Part shown: positions 42,751 to 51,744 of the stretch, piece after piece
Layout of the letters: each line of letters begins with the position of its first letter
How positions within the stretch are numbered: position 1 is the first letter of the stretch
NCBI GenBank assembly: GCA_041396585.1
Contig: JAWKYG010000017.1
Coordinates: forward strand, 1 to 64,000
Direction of reading: 5' to 3'
Origin: JAUIAI01 sp041396585
GTDB lineage: Bacteria; Pseudomonadota; Gammaproteobacteria; Burkholderiales; Burkholderiaceae_E
Length of the DNA: 64,000 bases
Position numbers and translations under genes: made by a program
Notes under the pieces: model-generated
What the model was told of the DNA's origin: nothing
The model's input: only the letters and a program-made list of their open reading frames with translations
Databases searched by the model: none

Positions 42751-43527
42751 ATGACCATGCATGCGCCGCTACCCGGTGGGCCACGGCCGCTCCCCTACCG
42801 GCTTCAGGCCCGCGGCTGCGCACGGGCCACGATCGTCCTGGCCGTGGCCGGGCTGGTCGCTCTCGGATTCGGTCAGAGCGGCAGGAACCTGGCGATTGCG
42901 GCGGCGGGCCTGGCGATCACCACCGGCGTGATCGGGCTGGCGATTTTCGGACTCAGCCGTTCCTGGCGACAGGCGCTGCGGCGCATGGAGGCCGGCGACT
43001 ATCTGCTGCACTGGCAATACAGCGCCCGGGAGTGGGCGCCCTACCGGGATCAGATGACACGCGAAAACCGGCGCCTGTCCTGGATCATCCCGCTCGCGCT
43101 GTCCGGCTCCGGGCTGGTCTTCGGGATCATGTCGCACGCGGATCACAACCTGATCGGTGGTTCGCTGATCCTCAGCTACCTGGTGCCGGTGCTGGTGGCC
43201 GCGGCCATCGGCTGGGGTTTCGCCCAGGCGATCAGTTGGTTCAATGATGCCACCATGCGGCTCATGGATAACGAGCCACCTGAGGCCATCATCGGCAGAC
43301 AGGGGCTCTACATCACCGGGCAGTTCTGGCCCTGGCAGACCTTCGGGCAAACGCTCACCCAGGTCGTGCCCGGCACCGGCGAGCCGCCGACACTCGATTT
43401 CCACTTTCGGGTCGAGGCCGGCCGCGGTGTGAGCTCGCGCGTGGTGGCGGTGCCGATACCCGCGGGCGCACAGGCCGAGGCCGAGCGCCTGGTGGCGCGC
43501 TATGCCGACATGTTCGCCAGAGGCTGA
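42751..43527 (+). CDS. Conserved hypothetical membrane protein, 258 aa
   Basis: Not recognised. It has four hydrophobic segments (about residues 25-42, 48-66, 110-128, 140-162) followed by a soluble C-terminal domain (165-258) resembling a PH-like or DUF-type membrane-associated domain (IIGRQGLYITGQFWPW). No export signal cleavage site. Start ATG 42751 is used because the preceding in-frame stretch overlaps the msrB promoter region. Single gene between divergent msrBA and the next unknown gene. Confidence 0.6.
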   Translation: MTMHAPLPGGPRPLPYRLQARGCARATIVLAVAGLVALGFGQSGRNLAIAAAGLAITTGVIGLAIFGLSRSWRQALRRMEAGDYLLHWQYSAREWAPYRDQMTRENRRLSWIIPLALSGSGLVFGIMSHADHNLIGGSLILSYLVPVLVAAAIGWGFAQAISWFNDATMRLMDNEPPEAIIGRQGLYITGQFWPWQTFGQTLTQVVPGTGEPPTLDFHFRVEAGRGVSSRVVAVPIPAGAQAEAERLVARYADMFARG

Positions 43528-43738
43528 TCGGTCGTGCCCACCGCGTATCGACTGCTCGACCGTGTCTGACACGTCTGCAGAAATACTTCTGTCCGCTCCC
43601 TCAGGAATGGCGATGCGAGTGCCGCCAGATTCTTGTAGGCTCGGGATCACCGCTTGGGACTAGCGGTTTTCGCCACGGTCTGAATCAGCCGAATTCCCTT
43701 GCCCAGCTTACAAGTTCACAAGAATGAAGGTGGGAGAC

Positions 43739-44206
43739 ATGCAGGACCTGAAATACCCGGAATGCATCCAGCGCTTGTACGAAAGCGAGGTCAATGGCGA
43801 GGCGATCTGGTCAGCGCTGCTCAAGGCGGCCACATCCGAGAGAGACCGCTATCTGTTTGCCACCCTGCTGCAGCTGGAAACCGAGACCAAGGCATGGCTG
43901 CAACCGTTTCTGTACAAGTACCGGATCGAGCTCAGCAAGCCGGACATCTCGCCCTTCATCGAACAAAGTGTCGCCACCTATCAATCAGATCGTCTGAAGG
44001 CGCTGCAGTTCGGGCAGCAGGTCACCGCCAGGGCGCTGGCCGAATTCGAAGCCATCGCTGCCGTTGGCCCGCAAGCCGATCAACCGTATCTGCAGGGAAT
44101 GGTCAGGCATGAGTCGGCGATCCTAGCCTGGATCGAAGGCGAGATCGCCGACGCTGGCGACAGTGCGATCGAGCCTGTGATCGCGCTGCTCAGGCACCCG
44201 ATCTAG
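43739..44206 (+). CDS. Hypothetical helical protein, 155 aa
   Basis: Not recognised. It is almost wholly alpha-helical by composition, with four candidate helices carrying acidic/His residues (ESEVNGEAIW, LLQLETETK, ALAEFEAI, MVRHESAILAW). This is reminiscent of a ferritin-like bundle, but no full di-iron motif set is clear. AAGG lies 8 nt before ATG 43739; ATG 43724, five codons earlier, lacks a ribosome site. No export signal. Confidence 0.6.
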   Translation: MQDLKYPECIQRLYESEVNGEAIWSALLKAATSERDRYLFATLLQLETETKAWLQPFLYKYRIELSKPDISPFIEQSVATYQSDRLKALQFGQQVTARALAEFEAIAAVGPQADQPYLQGMVRHESAILAWIEGEIADAGDSAIEPVIALLRHPI

Positions 44207-44267
44207 CGAGCTGTCCAACCCCTCGATCGCGGTTCGCTGACCGGCACATTGCGAAGTCTCAACGCCC

Positions 44268-47200
44268 TCACGTAACCGACTGCCCGTGCCCCTCGATGGC
44301 GGGCGCGTGTGCTTCCGGTTCAGCGGCCAGTGAACGCTGCCCCGCCCGCCCATGGTCGCGCGCCATCAGCACATAGATCGAGGGCACGATGAACAGCGTG
44401 AACAAGGTGCCGATCGCCATGCCGCCCACCAGCACCAGCCCGATCGAGTTGCGGGCGGCCGCGCCGGCGCCGCTGACCAGCACCAGCGGGAAGTGGCCCG
44501 CGATCGTGGCCACCGAGGTCATGAGCACCGGCCGCAGACGGGTCATCGCCGCCTCGTGCACGGCTTCGATCTTGCCCTGACCCTGCTCCTGCAGTTTGTT
44601 GGCGAACTCCACGATCAGAATCCCGTTCTTGGCGATCAGGCCAACCAGGGTCACCAGCCCGACCTGGGCGTAGATGTTCATCGTGGTCGTCCAGCCGTTG
44701 GTCCAGTAGGGCGTGTTCGGATCGGGAACCTTCAGAAAGGTGAACACCAGCGCGCCGAACATCGCCAGCGGCACCGAACCCGCCAGGATCACGAACGGAT
44801 CGCGGAAAGAGTTGAACTGCACCGACAGCGCCAGGAAGATCAGCAACACCGCAAACGAGAACGACGGCAGGAACTTGTTGCCGTCGGTGCGCAACTGGCG
44901 CGACTCACCCACGTAATCGACACCGAATCCGGGCGGCAGCACCTCGCGCGCGGTCTTTTCCAGGAAGTTCAGTGATTCATCCAGCGTGCGCGCGGACATA
45001 CCCGAAAGCCGCACCGCATTGAGCTGCTGGAAACGGTTCAGCGAGCGCGGCACCACTGAATACTCGATGTGTGCCACGGCGGACAGCGGAATCATCCGCC
45101 CGTCCGGCGCGCGAATGTGCAGCTGCTCCAGTTGTTCGGGATTGAGCCGGTCGGCGCGCTGCACCTGCGGAATCACCTTGTAGCTGCGCCCGTCCATGTT
45201 GAAGCGGTTCACATAATTGCCACCGATGGCCACCGCCATGTCTGCGCCGACCTGTGCCAGATTCAGGCCGAGCGCCGCGACCTTGTCGCGATCGATCATC
45301 ACCGTGGCCTGCGGTTGATCGAACTTCATGTCGATGATCGGTGGGAAAAAGAACAGCCCACTCTTGGCCGCCTCAGCCTGCAGCGTCTGGGCGGCCTGCA
45401 GCAACTGATTTTCGTCGCCCGTGGAGGTGAGCACGAATTCCACCGGGAAGTTGCTGCCGCCCGGCAGCGCCGGTGGCTGGGTGGCGAACATCTGGATACC
45501 CGGGATGGCGCTCAGCTTGGCCTGCACCTCGGGCAGGATCTGGCTGACGGTGCGGGTACGTTTGCCCCAGGGCTCGACCACCACGCCGGAGAATCCGTCG
45601 GCGCCGAGCGTCGCCCCGATCGAGGGCGGAAACAGAAACTGGAACGACAGCCTGGCCTCGGGCGTGGCCAGCATGACCTCTTCCGTGGCGCGCGCGTAGA
45701 TGCCGTTCTGCTCGGCAGTCGCATTGGCAGCGGTATTGATGATGCCGAACAGCACGCTCTGGTCTTCGACCGGCGCCAGCTCCTTGGGCGAGAACATGTA
45801 CATCGGCACCGTGCACAGTGAGATCACCGCCCACAGCAGATACATGGCCGGCCGGGCACCCAAGGTGGCCGCGAGCATGCGGCCATAGGCATCGCGCAGC
45901 CGGTCGAAGGAACGGTTCACGAAGCCGGCGATGCCGTGGTCGTGACCGTCGGCCTGCAACAGGCGCGAGGCCATCACGGGTGACAGGGTCAGTGCCACCA
46001 CACCCGAGATGGTCACCGCGCCGGCCAGGGTGAATGCGAACTCGCGAAACAGCGAGCCCGTGAGACCGCCCTGCAAACCGATGGGCACATAGACCGCGAT
46101 CAATGTCACCGTCATCGCCACCACCGGGCCCACGAGCTCACGGGCACCGAGCATGGCGGCCTCGATGCGCGACATGCCATCGCGCAGGTGGCGCTCGACG
46201 TTCTCGACCACCACGATCGCATCATCGACGACCAGACCCACCGAGAGCACGATGGCCAGCAGGGTGAGCAGGTTCAGCGTGAAGCCGAACACCGCCATCA
46301 GGAAGATCGCTCCGATCAGCGAGACCGGGATCGCCATCACCGGCACCAGCACCGAGCGGATCGTGCCCAGGAACAGGAAGATCACCACGACCACGATCAG
46401 CAGGGTTTCCACCAGCGTGCCGGTGACCTCCTCGATCGCATCGCTGACATAGGCGGATGCGTCATAACCGATGCTCGCTTCCAGCCCGGAGGGCAGATCA
46501 CGCTGCAGATATCCGAGCTCCTCGCGCACGCCATCGATCACCTCGATCACATTGGCATTGGGCTGCGGGAACACCCCGATGAACACCGCGGTGCGGCCCG
46601 AGTAGCGCACCACGGTGTCGTAGTCTTCGGCGCCCAACTCGACACGTGCGATATCGCCCAGCCGCACCAGGGTGTCACCCTGCCGATAGATCACCAGTTG
46701 CCGGAACTCCTCGGGGGTGTGCAGATCGGCATTGGCATTGAGACGGGTGGTGACCAGCGCCCCCTTGGAAGAACCGATCGCCGCCAGATAGTTGTTGGCC
46801 GCCAGCGCCTGGCGCACCTGCGTGGCCGTGACATTGAGCGCAGCCATACGCGCGGTGTCGAGCCAGACGCGCATCGCGAAGGTGCGCGCGCCGAAGATCT
46901 CGATGCGCTGCACGCCGGCCACCGCGCCCAGACGCGGCTGCACGACCCGGCTCAGATAATCGGTGATCTCCTGCTGCGAGAGGATGTCCGAGACGAAGCT
47001 CAGATAGGCCGCCGCAAAGCGCGAGTCGGCCGACTGCACGCTGATCGAGGGCACCTGCGCCTCGGCCGGCAGATCATTGCGGACCTGGTTCACCTTGGAG
47101 GTGATGTCGGCCAGTGCCTTGGTGGAATCCACATTGAGCTTCAGGCGCGCATCGATGATGGAGATGCCCTGCAGACTCTTGGACTCCAGATAGTCGATCC

Positions 47201-47426
47201 CCTCGGCCGAGCCGATCGCACGCTCCAGCGGCGTGGTGACGAAGCCGCGCACCAGCTCGGCGCTGGCGCCGACATAGGCGGTGCTCACCTGCACACTGGC
47301 ACTCTCGCTGCGCGGATACTGGCGCACGCTCAGCGAGTACCACGAGGCCAGGCCGGCCACCACGATGATCAGGTTGACGACGATCGCCAGGACCGGCCGC
47401 CGGATGAAGAGATCGGTGAATCGCAT
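44268..47426 (-). CDS. RND multidrug efflux permease (HAE1 family, MexI/MexW-like)
   Basis: Inner-membrane proton-drug antiporter of 1052 residues, full RND length. Twelve membrane segments with the usual two large periplasmic loops. The proton-relay Asp pair is in VGLVVDDAIVVVENVERH; the N-terminus MRFTDLFIRRPVLAIVVNLIIV and SVRQYP match the MexI-type branch. It lies 21 bp after the adaptor gene. No outer-membrane channel gene is present, so it must use one elsewhere. Confidence 0.94.
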   Translation of the reverse strand: MRFTDLFIRRPVLAIVVNLIIVVAGLASWYSLSVRQYPRSESASVQVSTAYVGASAELVRGFVTTPLERAIGSAEGIDYLESKSLQGISIIDARLKLNVDSTKALADITSKVNQVRNDLPAEAQVPSISVQSADSRFAAAYLSFVSDILSQQEITDYLSRVVQPRLGAVAGVQRIEIFGARTFAMRVWLDTARMAALNVTATQVRQALAANNYLAAIGSSKGALVTTRLNANADLHTPEEFRQLVIYRQGDTLVRLGDIARVELGAEDYDTVVRYSGRTAVFIGVFPQPNANVIEVIDGVREELGYLQRDLPSGLEASIGYDASAYVSDAIEEVTGTLVETLLIVVVVIFLFLGTIRSVLVPVMAIPVSLIGAIFLMAVFGFTLNLLTLLAIVLSVGLVVDDAIVVVENVERHLRDGMSRIEAAMLGARELVGPVVAMTVTLIAVYVPIGLQGGLTGSLFREFAFTLAGAVTISGVVALTLSPVMASRLLQADGHDHGIAGFVNRSFDRLRDAYGRMLAATLGARPAMYLLWAVISLCTVPMYMFSPKELAPVEDQSVLFGIINTAANATAEQNGIYARATEEVMLATPEARLSFQFLFPPSIGATLGADGFSGVVVEPWGKRTRTVSQILPEVQAKLSAIPGIQMFATQPPALPGGSNFPVEFVLTSTGDENQLLQAAQTLQAEAAKSGLFFFPPIIDMKFDQPQATVMIDRDKVAALGLNLAQVGADMAVAIGGNYVNRFNMDGRSYKVIPQVQRADRLNPEQLEQLHIRAPDGRMIPLSAVAHIEYSVVPRSLNRFQQLNAVRLSGMSARTLDESLNFLEKTAREVLPPGFGVDYVGESRQLRTDGNKFLPSFSFAVLLIFLALSVQFNSFRDPFVILAGSVPLAMFGALVFTFLKVPDPNTPYWTNGWTTTMNIYAQVGLVTLVGLIAKNGILIVEFANKLQEQGQGKIEAVHEAAMTRLRPVLMTSVATIAGHFPLVLVSGAGAAARNSIGLVLVGGMAIGTLFTLFIVPSIYVLMARDHGRAGQRSLAAEPEAHAPAIEGHGQSVT

Positions 47427-47447
47427 TGGCTGTTCGCCCCGCCCGGC

Positions 47448-48572
47448 TCAGGTGTTGGCCGGCTTGGGGGCCAGCTCGGGTTTGGGTGCCAGCGTGTTGT
47501 CGATCTGCACCGGCATGCCGGAGCGCAGCTTGAACACACCGCTGGTGACGACCTCTTCACCGACCTTCACTCCGCCCAGCACTTCGACGAAATCACCGCG
47601 CCGCTCGCCCAGCTGCACGAACTGCTGGCGCAGGCTGCGAGCACCATCGCCGCCTTGCTTTGGCGGCTCGATCACGAACACCGAGTTACCGAACGGCGCA
47701 TAGTTGACGGCGGTGGCCGGCACCGACAAGACCCGGCGCGGATCGGGCAGCACCACCTCCACCTGGACGAACATCCCGGCGCGCAGCCGCTCGGCCGGGT
47801 TGGCGACCTGCGCCTGCACGCGCACGGTGCGGCTGATCGCATCCACGAGCGGGCTGACCGCATTGATCCGGCCATCGAATGCCTCACCCGGGGCGGCATC
47901 GCTGCGCACACGCACCATTTGCCCGGCCGCGATGTTCGCCAGGGCCTGCTGCGGCACCGAGAACTCGACGTGGATCGGATCGGTGGTCTGCAAGGTGACC
48001 ACAGGATCCCCGCGCGCGAGCACCTGCCCCAGTTGCACCTGGCTGATGCCCAGACGGCCCGCGAACGGCGCACGAATCGTCTTCAATGCCAGGGTGGCGC
48101 GAATCAGCTGCAACTGCGCATCGGCACCCCGCGCCTGCGCACTGGCCGCATCGACCTCGGCCGGCGTCATCAGCTTGCGCTTGGCCAGTTCCTCGGTACG
48201 CTTGAGATTGGCGGCGGCCAGGGCAGCGGCGGCCTCGGCCGAACGGCGCTGCGCCATCTCGGTCGAGGTGTCGAGCTCGACCAGCACATCGCCGGCCTTG
48301 ACCGTGGCGCCGGAGGTGAAGGTGATCCGCTGGATCCGGCCGGGGGCCTCGGTGGATACGGTCACGCCCTGCACCGCGCTCATCGTGCCGATTGCCGGGA
48401 TGGTCCGCTCCCAGCGATCCTCGCGCACCGCCATCGCCGTGACGATCGAGGGCGGCGGCTTCATCTGCGCGGCCGCGGCGCCCATGGCCTTGAACTGGCC
48501 GAGCTTGGCGAACGCCAGGCCACCGACCAACAGCACGATGGCCAGGATCGTGAGTGCGAGTTTCTTGAACAT
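47448..48572 (-). CDS. RND efflux periplasmic adaptor (MexH-like)
   Basis: Membrane-fusion protein of 374 residues that links the RND pump to an outer-membrane channel. An N-terminal membrane anchor (about 4-22), the biotinyl/lipoyl half-motifs (VTVSTEAPGRIQRITFTSGATVKAGDVLVELD and later APFAGRLGISQVQLGQVL), a short helical hairpin and a C-terminal beta domain are seen. ATG 48572 (MFKK) is preferred over GTG 48581. Operon with the pump gene 21 bp downstream. No local repressor gene is seen. Confidence 0.9.
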   Translation of the reverse strand: MFKKLALTILAIVLLVGGLAFAKLGQFKAMGAAAAQMKPPPSIVTAMAVREDRWERTIPAIGTMSAVQGVTVSTEAPGRIQRITFTSGATVKAGDVLVELDTSTEMAQRRSAEAAAALAAANLKRTEELAKRKLMTPAEVDAASAQARGADAQLQLIRATLALKTIRAPFAGRLGISQVQLGQVLARGDPVVTLQTTDPIHVEFSVPQQALANIAAGQMVRVRSDAAPGEAFDGRINAVSPLVDAISRTVRVQAQVANPAERLRAGMFVQVEVVLPDPRRVLSVPATAVNYAPFGNSVFVIEPPKQGGDGARSLRQQFVQLGERRGDFVEVLGGVKVGEEVVTSGVFKLRSGMPVQIDNTLAPKPELAPKPANT

Positions 48573-48823
48573 GGGGGGCACGGCAGATGCGGGAAGAGCC
48601 GCCCATTCTATGTGCCGCGCCTGCCAGATTGCGAGCCGGACCGATGTGCGCGTGGTTTACGGCGCAGCGTGGGCTCGCACGCCCGCCAACACCCCGCGAA
48701 TCGCACGCTTGCGGCCGTGGCGCGAATATCCCCTCTCACGCAAGGGTGCAGTCAAAACCCCCGACATTCGACACCCGCCGCGTTGACGAGGCCGCTGCCG
48801 TTCATGCGCAGCCGCCAGGGCAA

Positions 48824-49162
48824 TCAGCGCCCGGGCACCTCGACCGTCACCCGGATCGCCGCATACCAGGCGGCGAGATTGTCCAGATCATCATCGGACA
48901 GATTGCTGACCACCACGCTCATCTGCTCGTTCTTGCGCTCACCGCTGCGGTAGGCATGCAACTGGCGCTGAACATACTCCTCGGGCTGACCGGCAAGGTT
49001 CGGCGCACCAGGAAACGTCGCGATGCCGTCACGCCGTGGCAGTTGGCACAGACCCGGTCGGCGATCACCCGGCCGGCCTGTTGATCGGCAGCGACCGCGA
49101 TCGGGAAGCGATGCGGTGACGGTCAAGGCGGCCAGGATCACCGCGCATCGGAACTTGTTCAT
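48824..49162 (-). pseudogene. Single-heme cytochrome c with two compensating frameshifts
   Basis: Start (MNKFRCAVILAALTVTAS) and end (GIATFPGAPNLAGQPEEYVQRQL onwards, with axial Met in NEQMSVV) share one frame, but the stretch between about 49026 and 49115 makes sense only in another: FPIAVAADQQAGRVIADRVCANCHG, which holds the signal end and the heme CANCH motif. One extra base near 49101-49115 and one missing base near 49026-49038 would explain this. Repaired, it is a small exported c-type cytochrome. It follows the sorbosone-dehydrogenase-like gene by 112 bp and could take its electrons. Sequence error is the simplest cause. Confidence 0.8.
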
Positions 49163-49274
49163 CCGAAATCCTATGGTCTGAGCGTGAAAAAGGGCCGACC
49201 CTTCGGCCGGCCCCCAGACCCGTGATCAGGCCGCGCTCTGCACGGGGCCGATGCCCCGCGCAGAGCGCACCGCG

Positions 49275-50562
49275 TCACTTGCCTTCGTACGAGATGCGAT
49301 AGATCGCGCCGGCCTTGTCGTCCGAGACCAGGATCGAGCCATCGACATACTGTTGAACGTCGACCGGGCGCCCGAGGTAGACACCCGTCTTCGTTCATCC
49401 AGCCTTCCGCGAAGGGCTCGGTCTTTACCGCGTTGCCGTTCTCGTCGAGGAAGGTGACCATCACCCGCGCGCCGCGCGGCTTGACCGCATTCCACGAACC
49501 ATGCTGGGCAGAGAAGATGGCTCCCTTGTACTTCTGCCGGGAACATGCGACCGTGTAGAACATCATGCCCAGATCGGCCGCGTGGGCGATCATCTCGACC
49601 TGCGGCGGCACATAGATGTCGGCCAGCTCCTTGGGAATCTCCTTGTCTTTGTACTCATCGGTGCGAACCTCGCCACCGCCGGTATATGGATGACCGAACC
49701 AGGCACCGACCTTGGTCAGCTTGTTCAGCTCACCGGGTGGCGTCTCGTCACCCATGCCATCGACCTGGTTGTCGGTGAACCAGAGCATGCCGTCTTTGGG
49801 ATTGAACGCCAGGCCGGACGAGTTGCGCACGCCGGTGGCCACCACGCGACGATCACTGCCGTCGCGCTCGAAGCTGACGATACCGCCGATGCCGACCTTG
49901 CGATACATGTCGACCTTCTCGGGCGGCGACACATTGAACGGCTGCCCGAGCGTGATGTAGATGCGGTTGTCGGGCCCGATCGCGCAGGCACGCGCGGTGT
50001 GGTTGTACGACTCTTCCTCGGGCGGAATCAGCTCACCCTGCTTGACCACCGGAACGGCCACCGTGTCGGCGCCTTCCATGAAGTACTCGGCCGCCGGGAA
50101 CACCAGCACCCGGTTGCGCTCGGCCACGAACAGGAAGCCGTCAGGCGAATAGCAGACGCCGGCGGGGATGTCGAACTTCACGCTCGGGCTGAACTCATCG
50201 ACGGTGTCCGCGACATTGTCCATGTCGCGATCGACCACCGACCAGACCGTGACTTGCGCGTACCCACCCAGACCGCGGCCTTGTTGCGACTCGACCGCGA
50301 TGCCACGTGCATCCGGCACGATCGCGAACAATTCGATCTTGAAGCCTTCCGGCATGCGGATGTTCTGCAGCACCTTGCGCAGGTTGTCCGCGTACTTGCC
50401 CTCCTGGGGCACCACCTTGCCCGGCGCGGTATCGGTGCGCTTGAACGCGCCCAGCTTGTCCAGATTGGTGTTGTCGCCTCGTGCGAACGCGCCGCCTGCC
50501 GCCAGGCTCATCGTCAACGCAATCGCGGTGATGCGCGGCATGGCAAAACTTGGTGATCTCAT
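49275..50562 (-). pseudogene. Sorbosone dehydrogenase-like PQQ/beta-propeller protein with C-terminal frameshift
   Basis: Exported protein (signal about 1-28, ending AGGAFA) of the L-sorbosone/glucose dehydrogenase beta-propeller family. NIRMPEGFKIELFA, GPDNRIYITLGQPFN, RNSSGLAFNPKDGMLWFTDN and GSWNAVKPRGARV are family blocks. At FAEGWMNEDG the frame is lost: within 49383-49386 a run GGG on the minus strand reads where GG restores VYLGRPVDVQQYVDGSILV and the ending ISYEGK with stop at 49275. Repaired length 428. The cytochrome c gene follows as likely electron acceptor. Confidence 0.8.
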
Positions 50563-50877
50563 GCTCCTGCCTCCGATGTTCGACGGTGCTGCGGCGCAGC
50601 ATACCGCCCGATTCTTTTTTGGAAAGGCGCACGCCTGGAACTCATAGGTGTGGCACCGTACTGCCGGGATGAAACACGACCCGTCGAAGGATTTGACCAT
50701 GAATCCGGGTCCTGGCACAGCGCCGAACCCGGTCGATCGGAACGCCGCAGTCGATTGAGCAAAACCGCGGGCACTCTTGTGCCGGCGCAATCCCGCTGCT
50801 CGGGCCGCGCTTGCCGCATACTCGCTCCGAAAGTGCGCGGCACGGCAACCCATGACGAACAGGAGACGGAGACGGAG
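50563..50877. other. Divergent intergenic region, 315 bp
   Basis: Lies between the sorbosone-dehydrogenase-like start and the SDR start, so should hold two promoters. Only the AGGAGACGGAG ribosome site before the SDR is evident; no operator-like repeat was found. Confidence 0.5.
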
Positions 50878-51717
50878 ATGGCGAGACTAGAAGGCAAGGT
50901 GGCGATCGTGACCGGCGCGGCCAGCGGTATCGGCGAGGCCAGCGCGAGGCTGTTCGCGGCGCAAGGCTGCCGGGTGCTGCTGGCCGATGTGCAGGACGAA
51001 AAAGGGGCGCGCATCGCCGCCGAGCTGGGCGACAAGGCGGCCTATCTGAGCACGGATGTCACGAGCGATGACGCGGTTCGGGCCATGGTCGGGCAGGCGA
51101 TCGAACGCTTCGGCCGGCTCGACATCCTGTTCAACAACGCCGGCGCCCCGGGGCCTGGCGGGCCGATCGCCGACACACCGACCGACGGCTTCGACCAGGC
51201 GATCGCGCTGCTGCTGCGCTCGGTTTTTCTGGGCATCAAGTACGCGGCCGGGCCGATGACCGCCCAGGGCTCGGGCAGCATCATCAGCACCGCAAGCGTG
51301 GCCGGGCTGCAGGCCGGCTTCGGCCCGCATGCCTACAGCGCCGCCAAGGCGGCCGTGATCCAGCTCACGCGCAGCGTCGCGATGGAACTCGGCGAGCAAG
51401 GCGTACGCGTGAATTCGATCTGCCCGGGCGGCATTGCCACGCCGATCTTCGGCAAGGCCTACGGCCTGCCCACCGATAAGGCCGACCGGACCGTGGAGGC
51501 GGTGCGCACGATGATGCTGCCCAACATGCAACCGATCCGGCGGGCAGGCTTGCCAGAAGACATCGCGCAGGCCGCCTTGTGGCTGGCCAGCGATGACTCA
51601 GCTTTCGTCAATGGCCATGCCCTGATCGTCGACGGCGGCCTCACCGGCGGCCGGCAGTGGTCGCTGGTGAAGGAGCAGCGCGAGCGGGTCGCGGCGGGTT
51701 TCGGCATCGCGCCGTAA
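50878..51717 (+). CDS. Short-chain dehydrogenase/reductase
   Basis: Classical SDR of 279 residues. Cofactor motif TGAASGIG at 12-19, NNAG at 86-89, catalytic Ser140, Tyr153 and Lys157 (YSAAK). An acidic Asp37 after beta2 (LLADVQD) suggests NAD preference. AGGAGACGGAG precedes ATG 50878. The hydroxylase gene follows after 27 bp, so the pair probably oxidises and hydroxylates the same aromatic or alicyclic substrate. Confidence 0.9.
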   Translation: MARLEGKVAIVTGAASGIGEASARLFAAQGCRVLLADVQDEKGARIAAELGDKAAYLSTDVTSDDAVRAMVGQAIERFGRLDILFNNAGAPGPGGPIADTPTDGFDQAIALLLRSVFLGIKYAAGPMTAQGSGSIISTASVAGLQAGFGPHAYSAAKAAVIQLTRSVAMELGEQGVRVNSICPGGIATPIFGKAYGLPTDKADRTVEAVRTMMLPNMQPIRRAGLPEDIAQAALWLASDDSAFVNGHALIVDGGLTGGRQWSLVKEQRERVAAGFGIAP

Positions 51718-51744
51718 CGCGACAGATCGCAGCGGAGATCCTCG

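Noticed and set aside
46188..48953. Very long plus-strand open frame opposite the RND pump and adaptor
   Set aside because: His/Gln/Arg-rich mirror of GC-rich coding on the other strand; no domain or start signal. Similar mirrors at 10678..13026 and 11819..13543 were dropped for the same reason.
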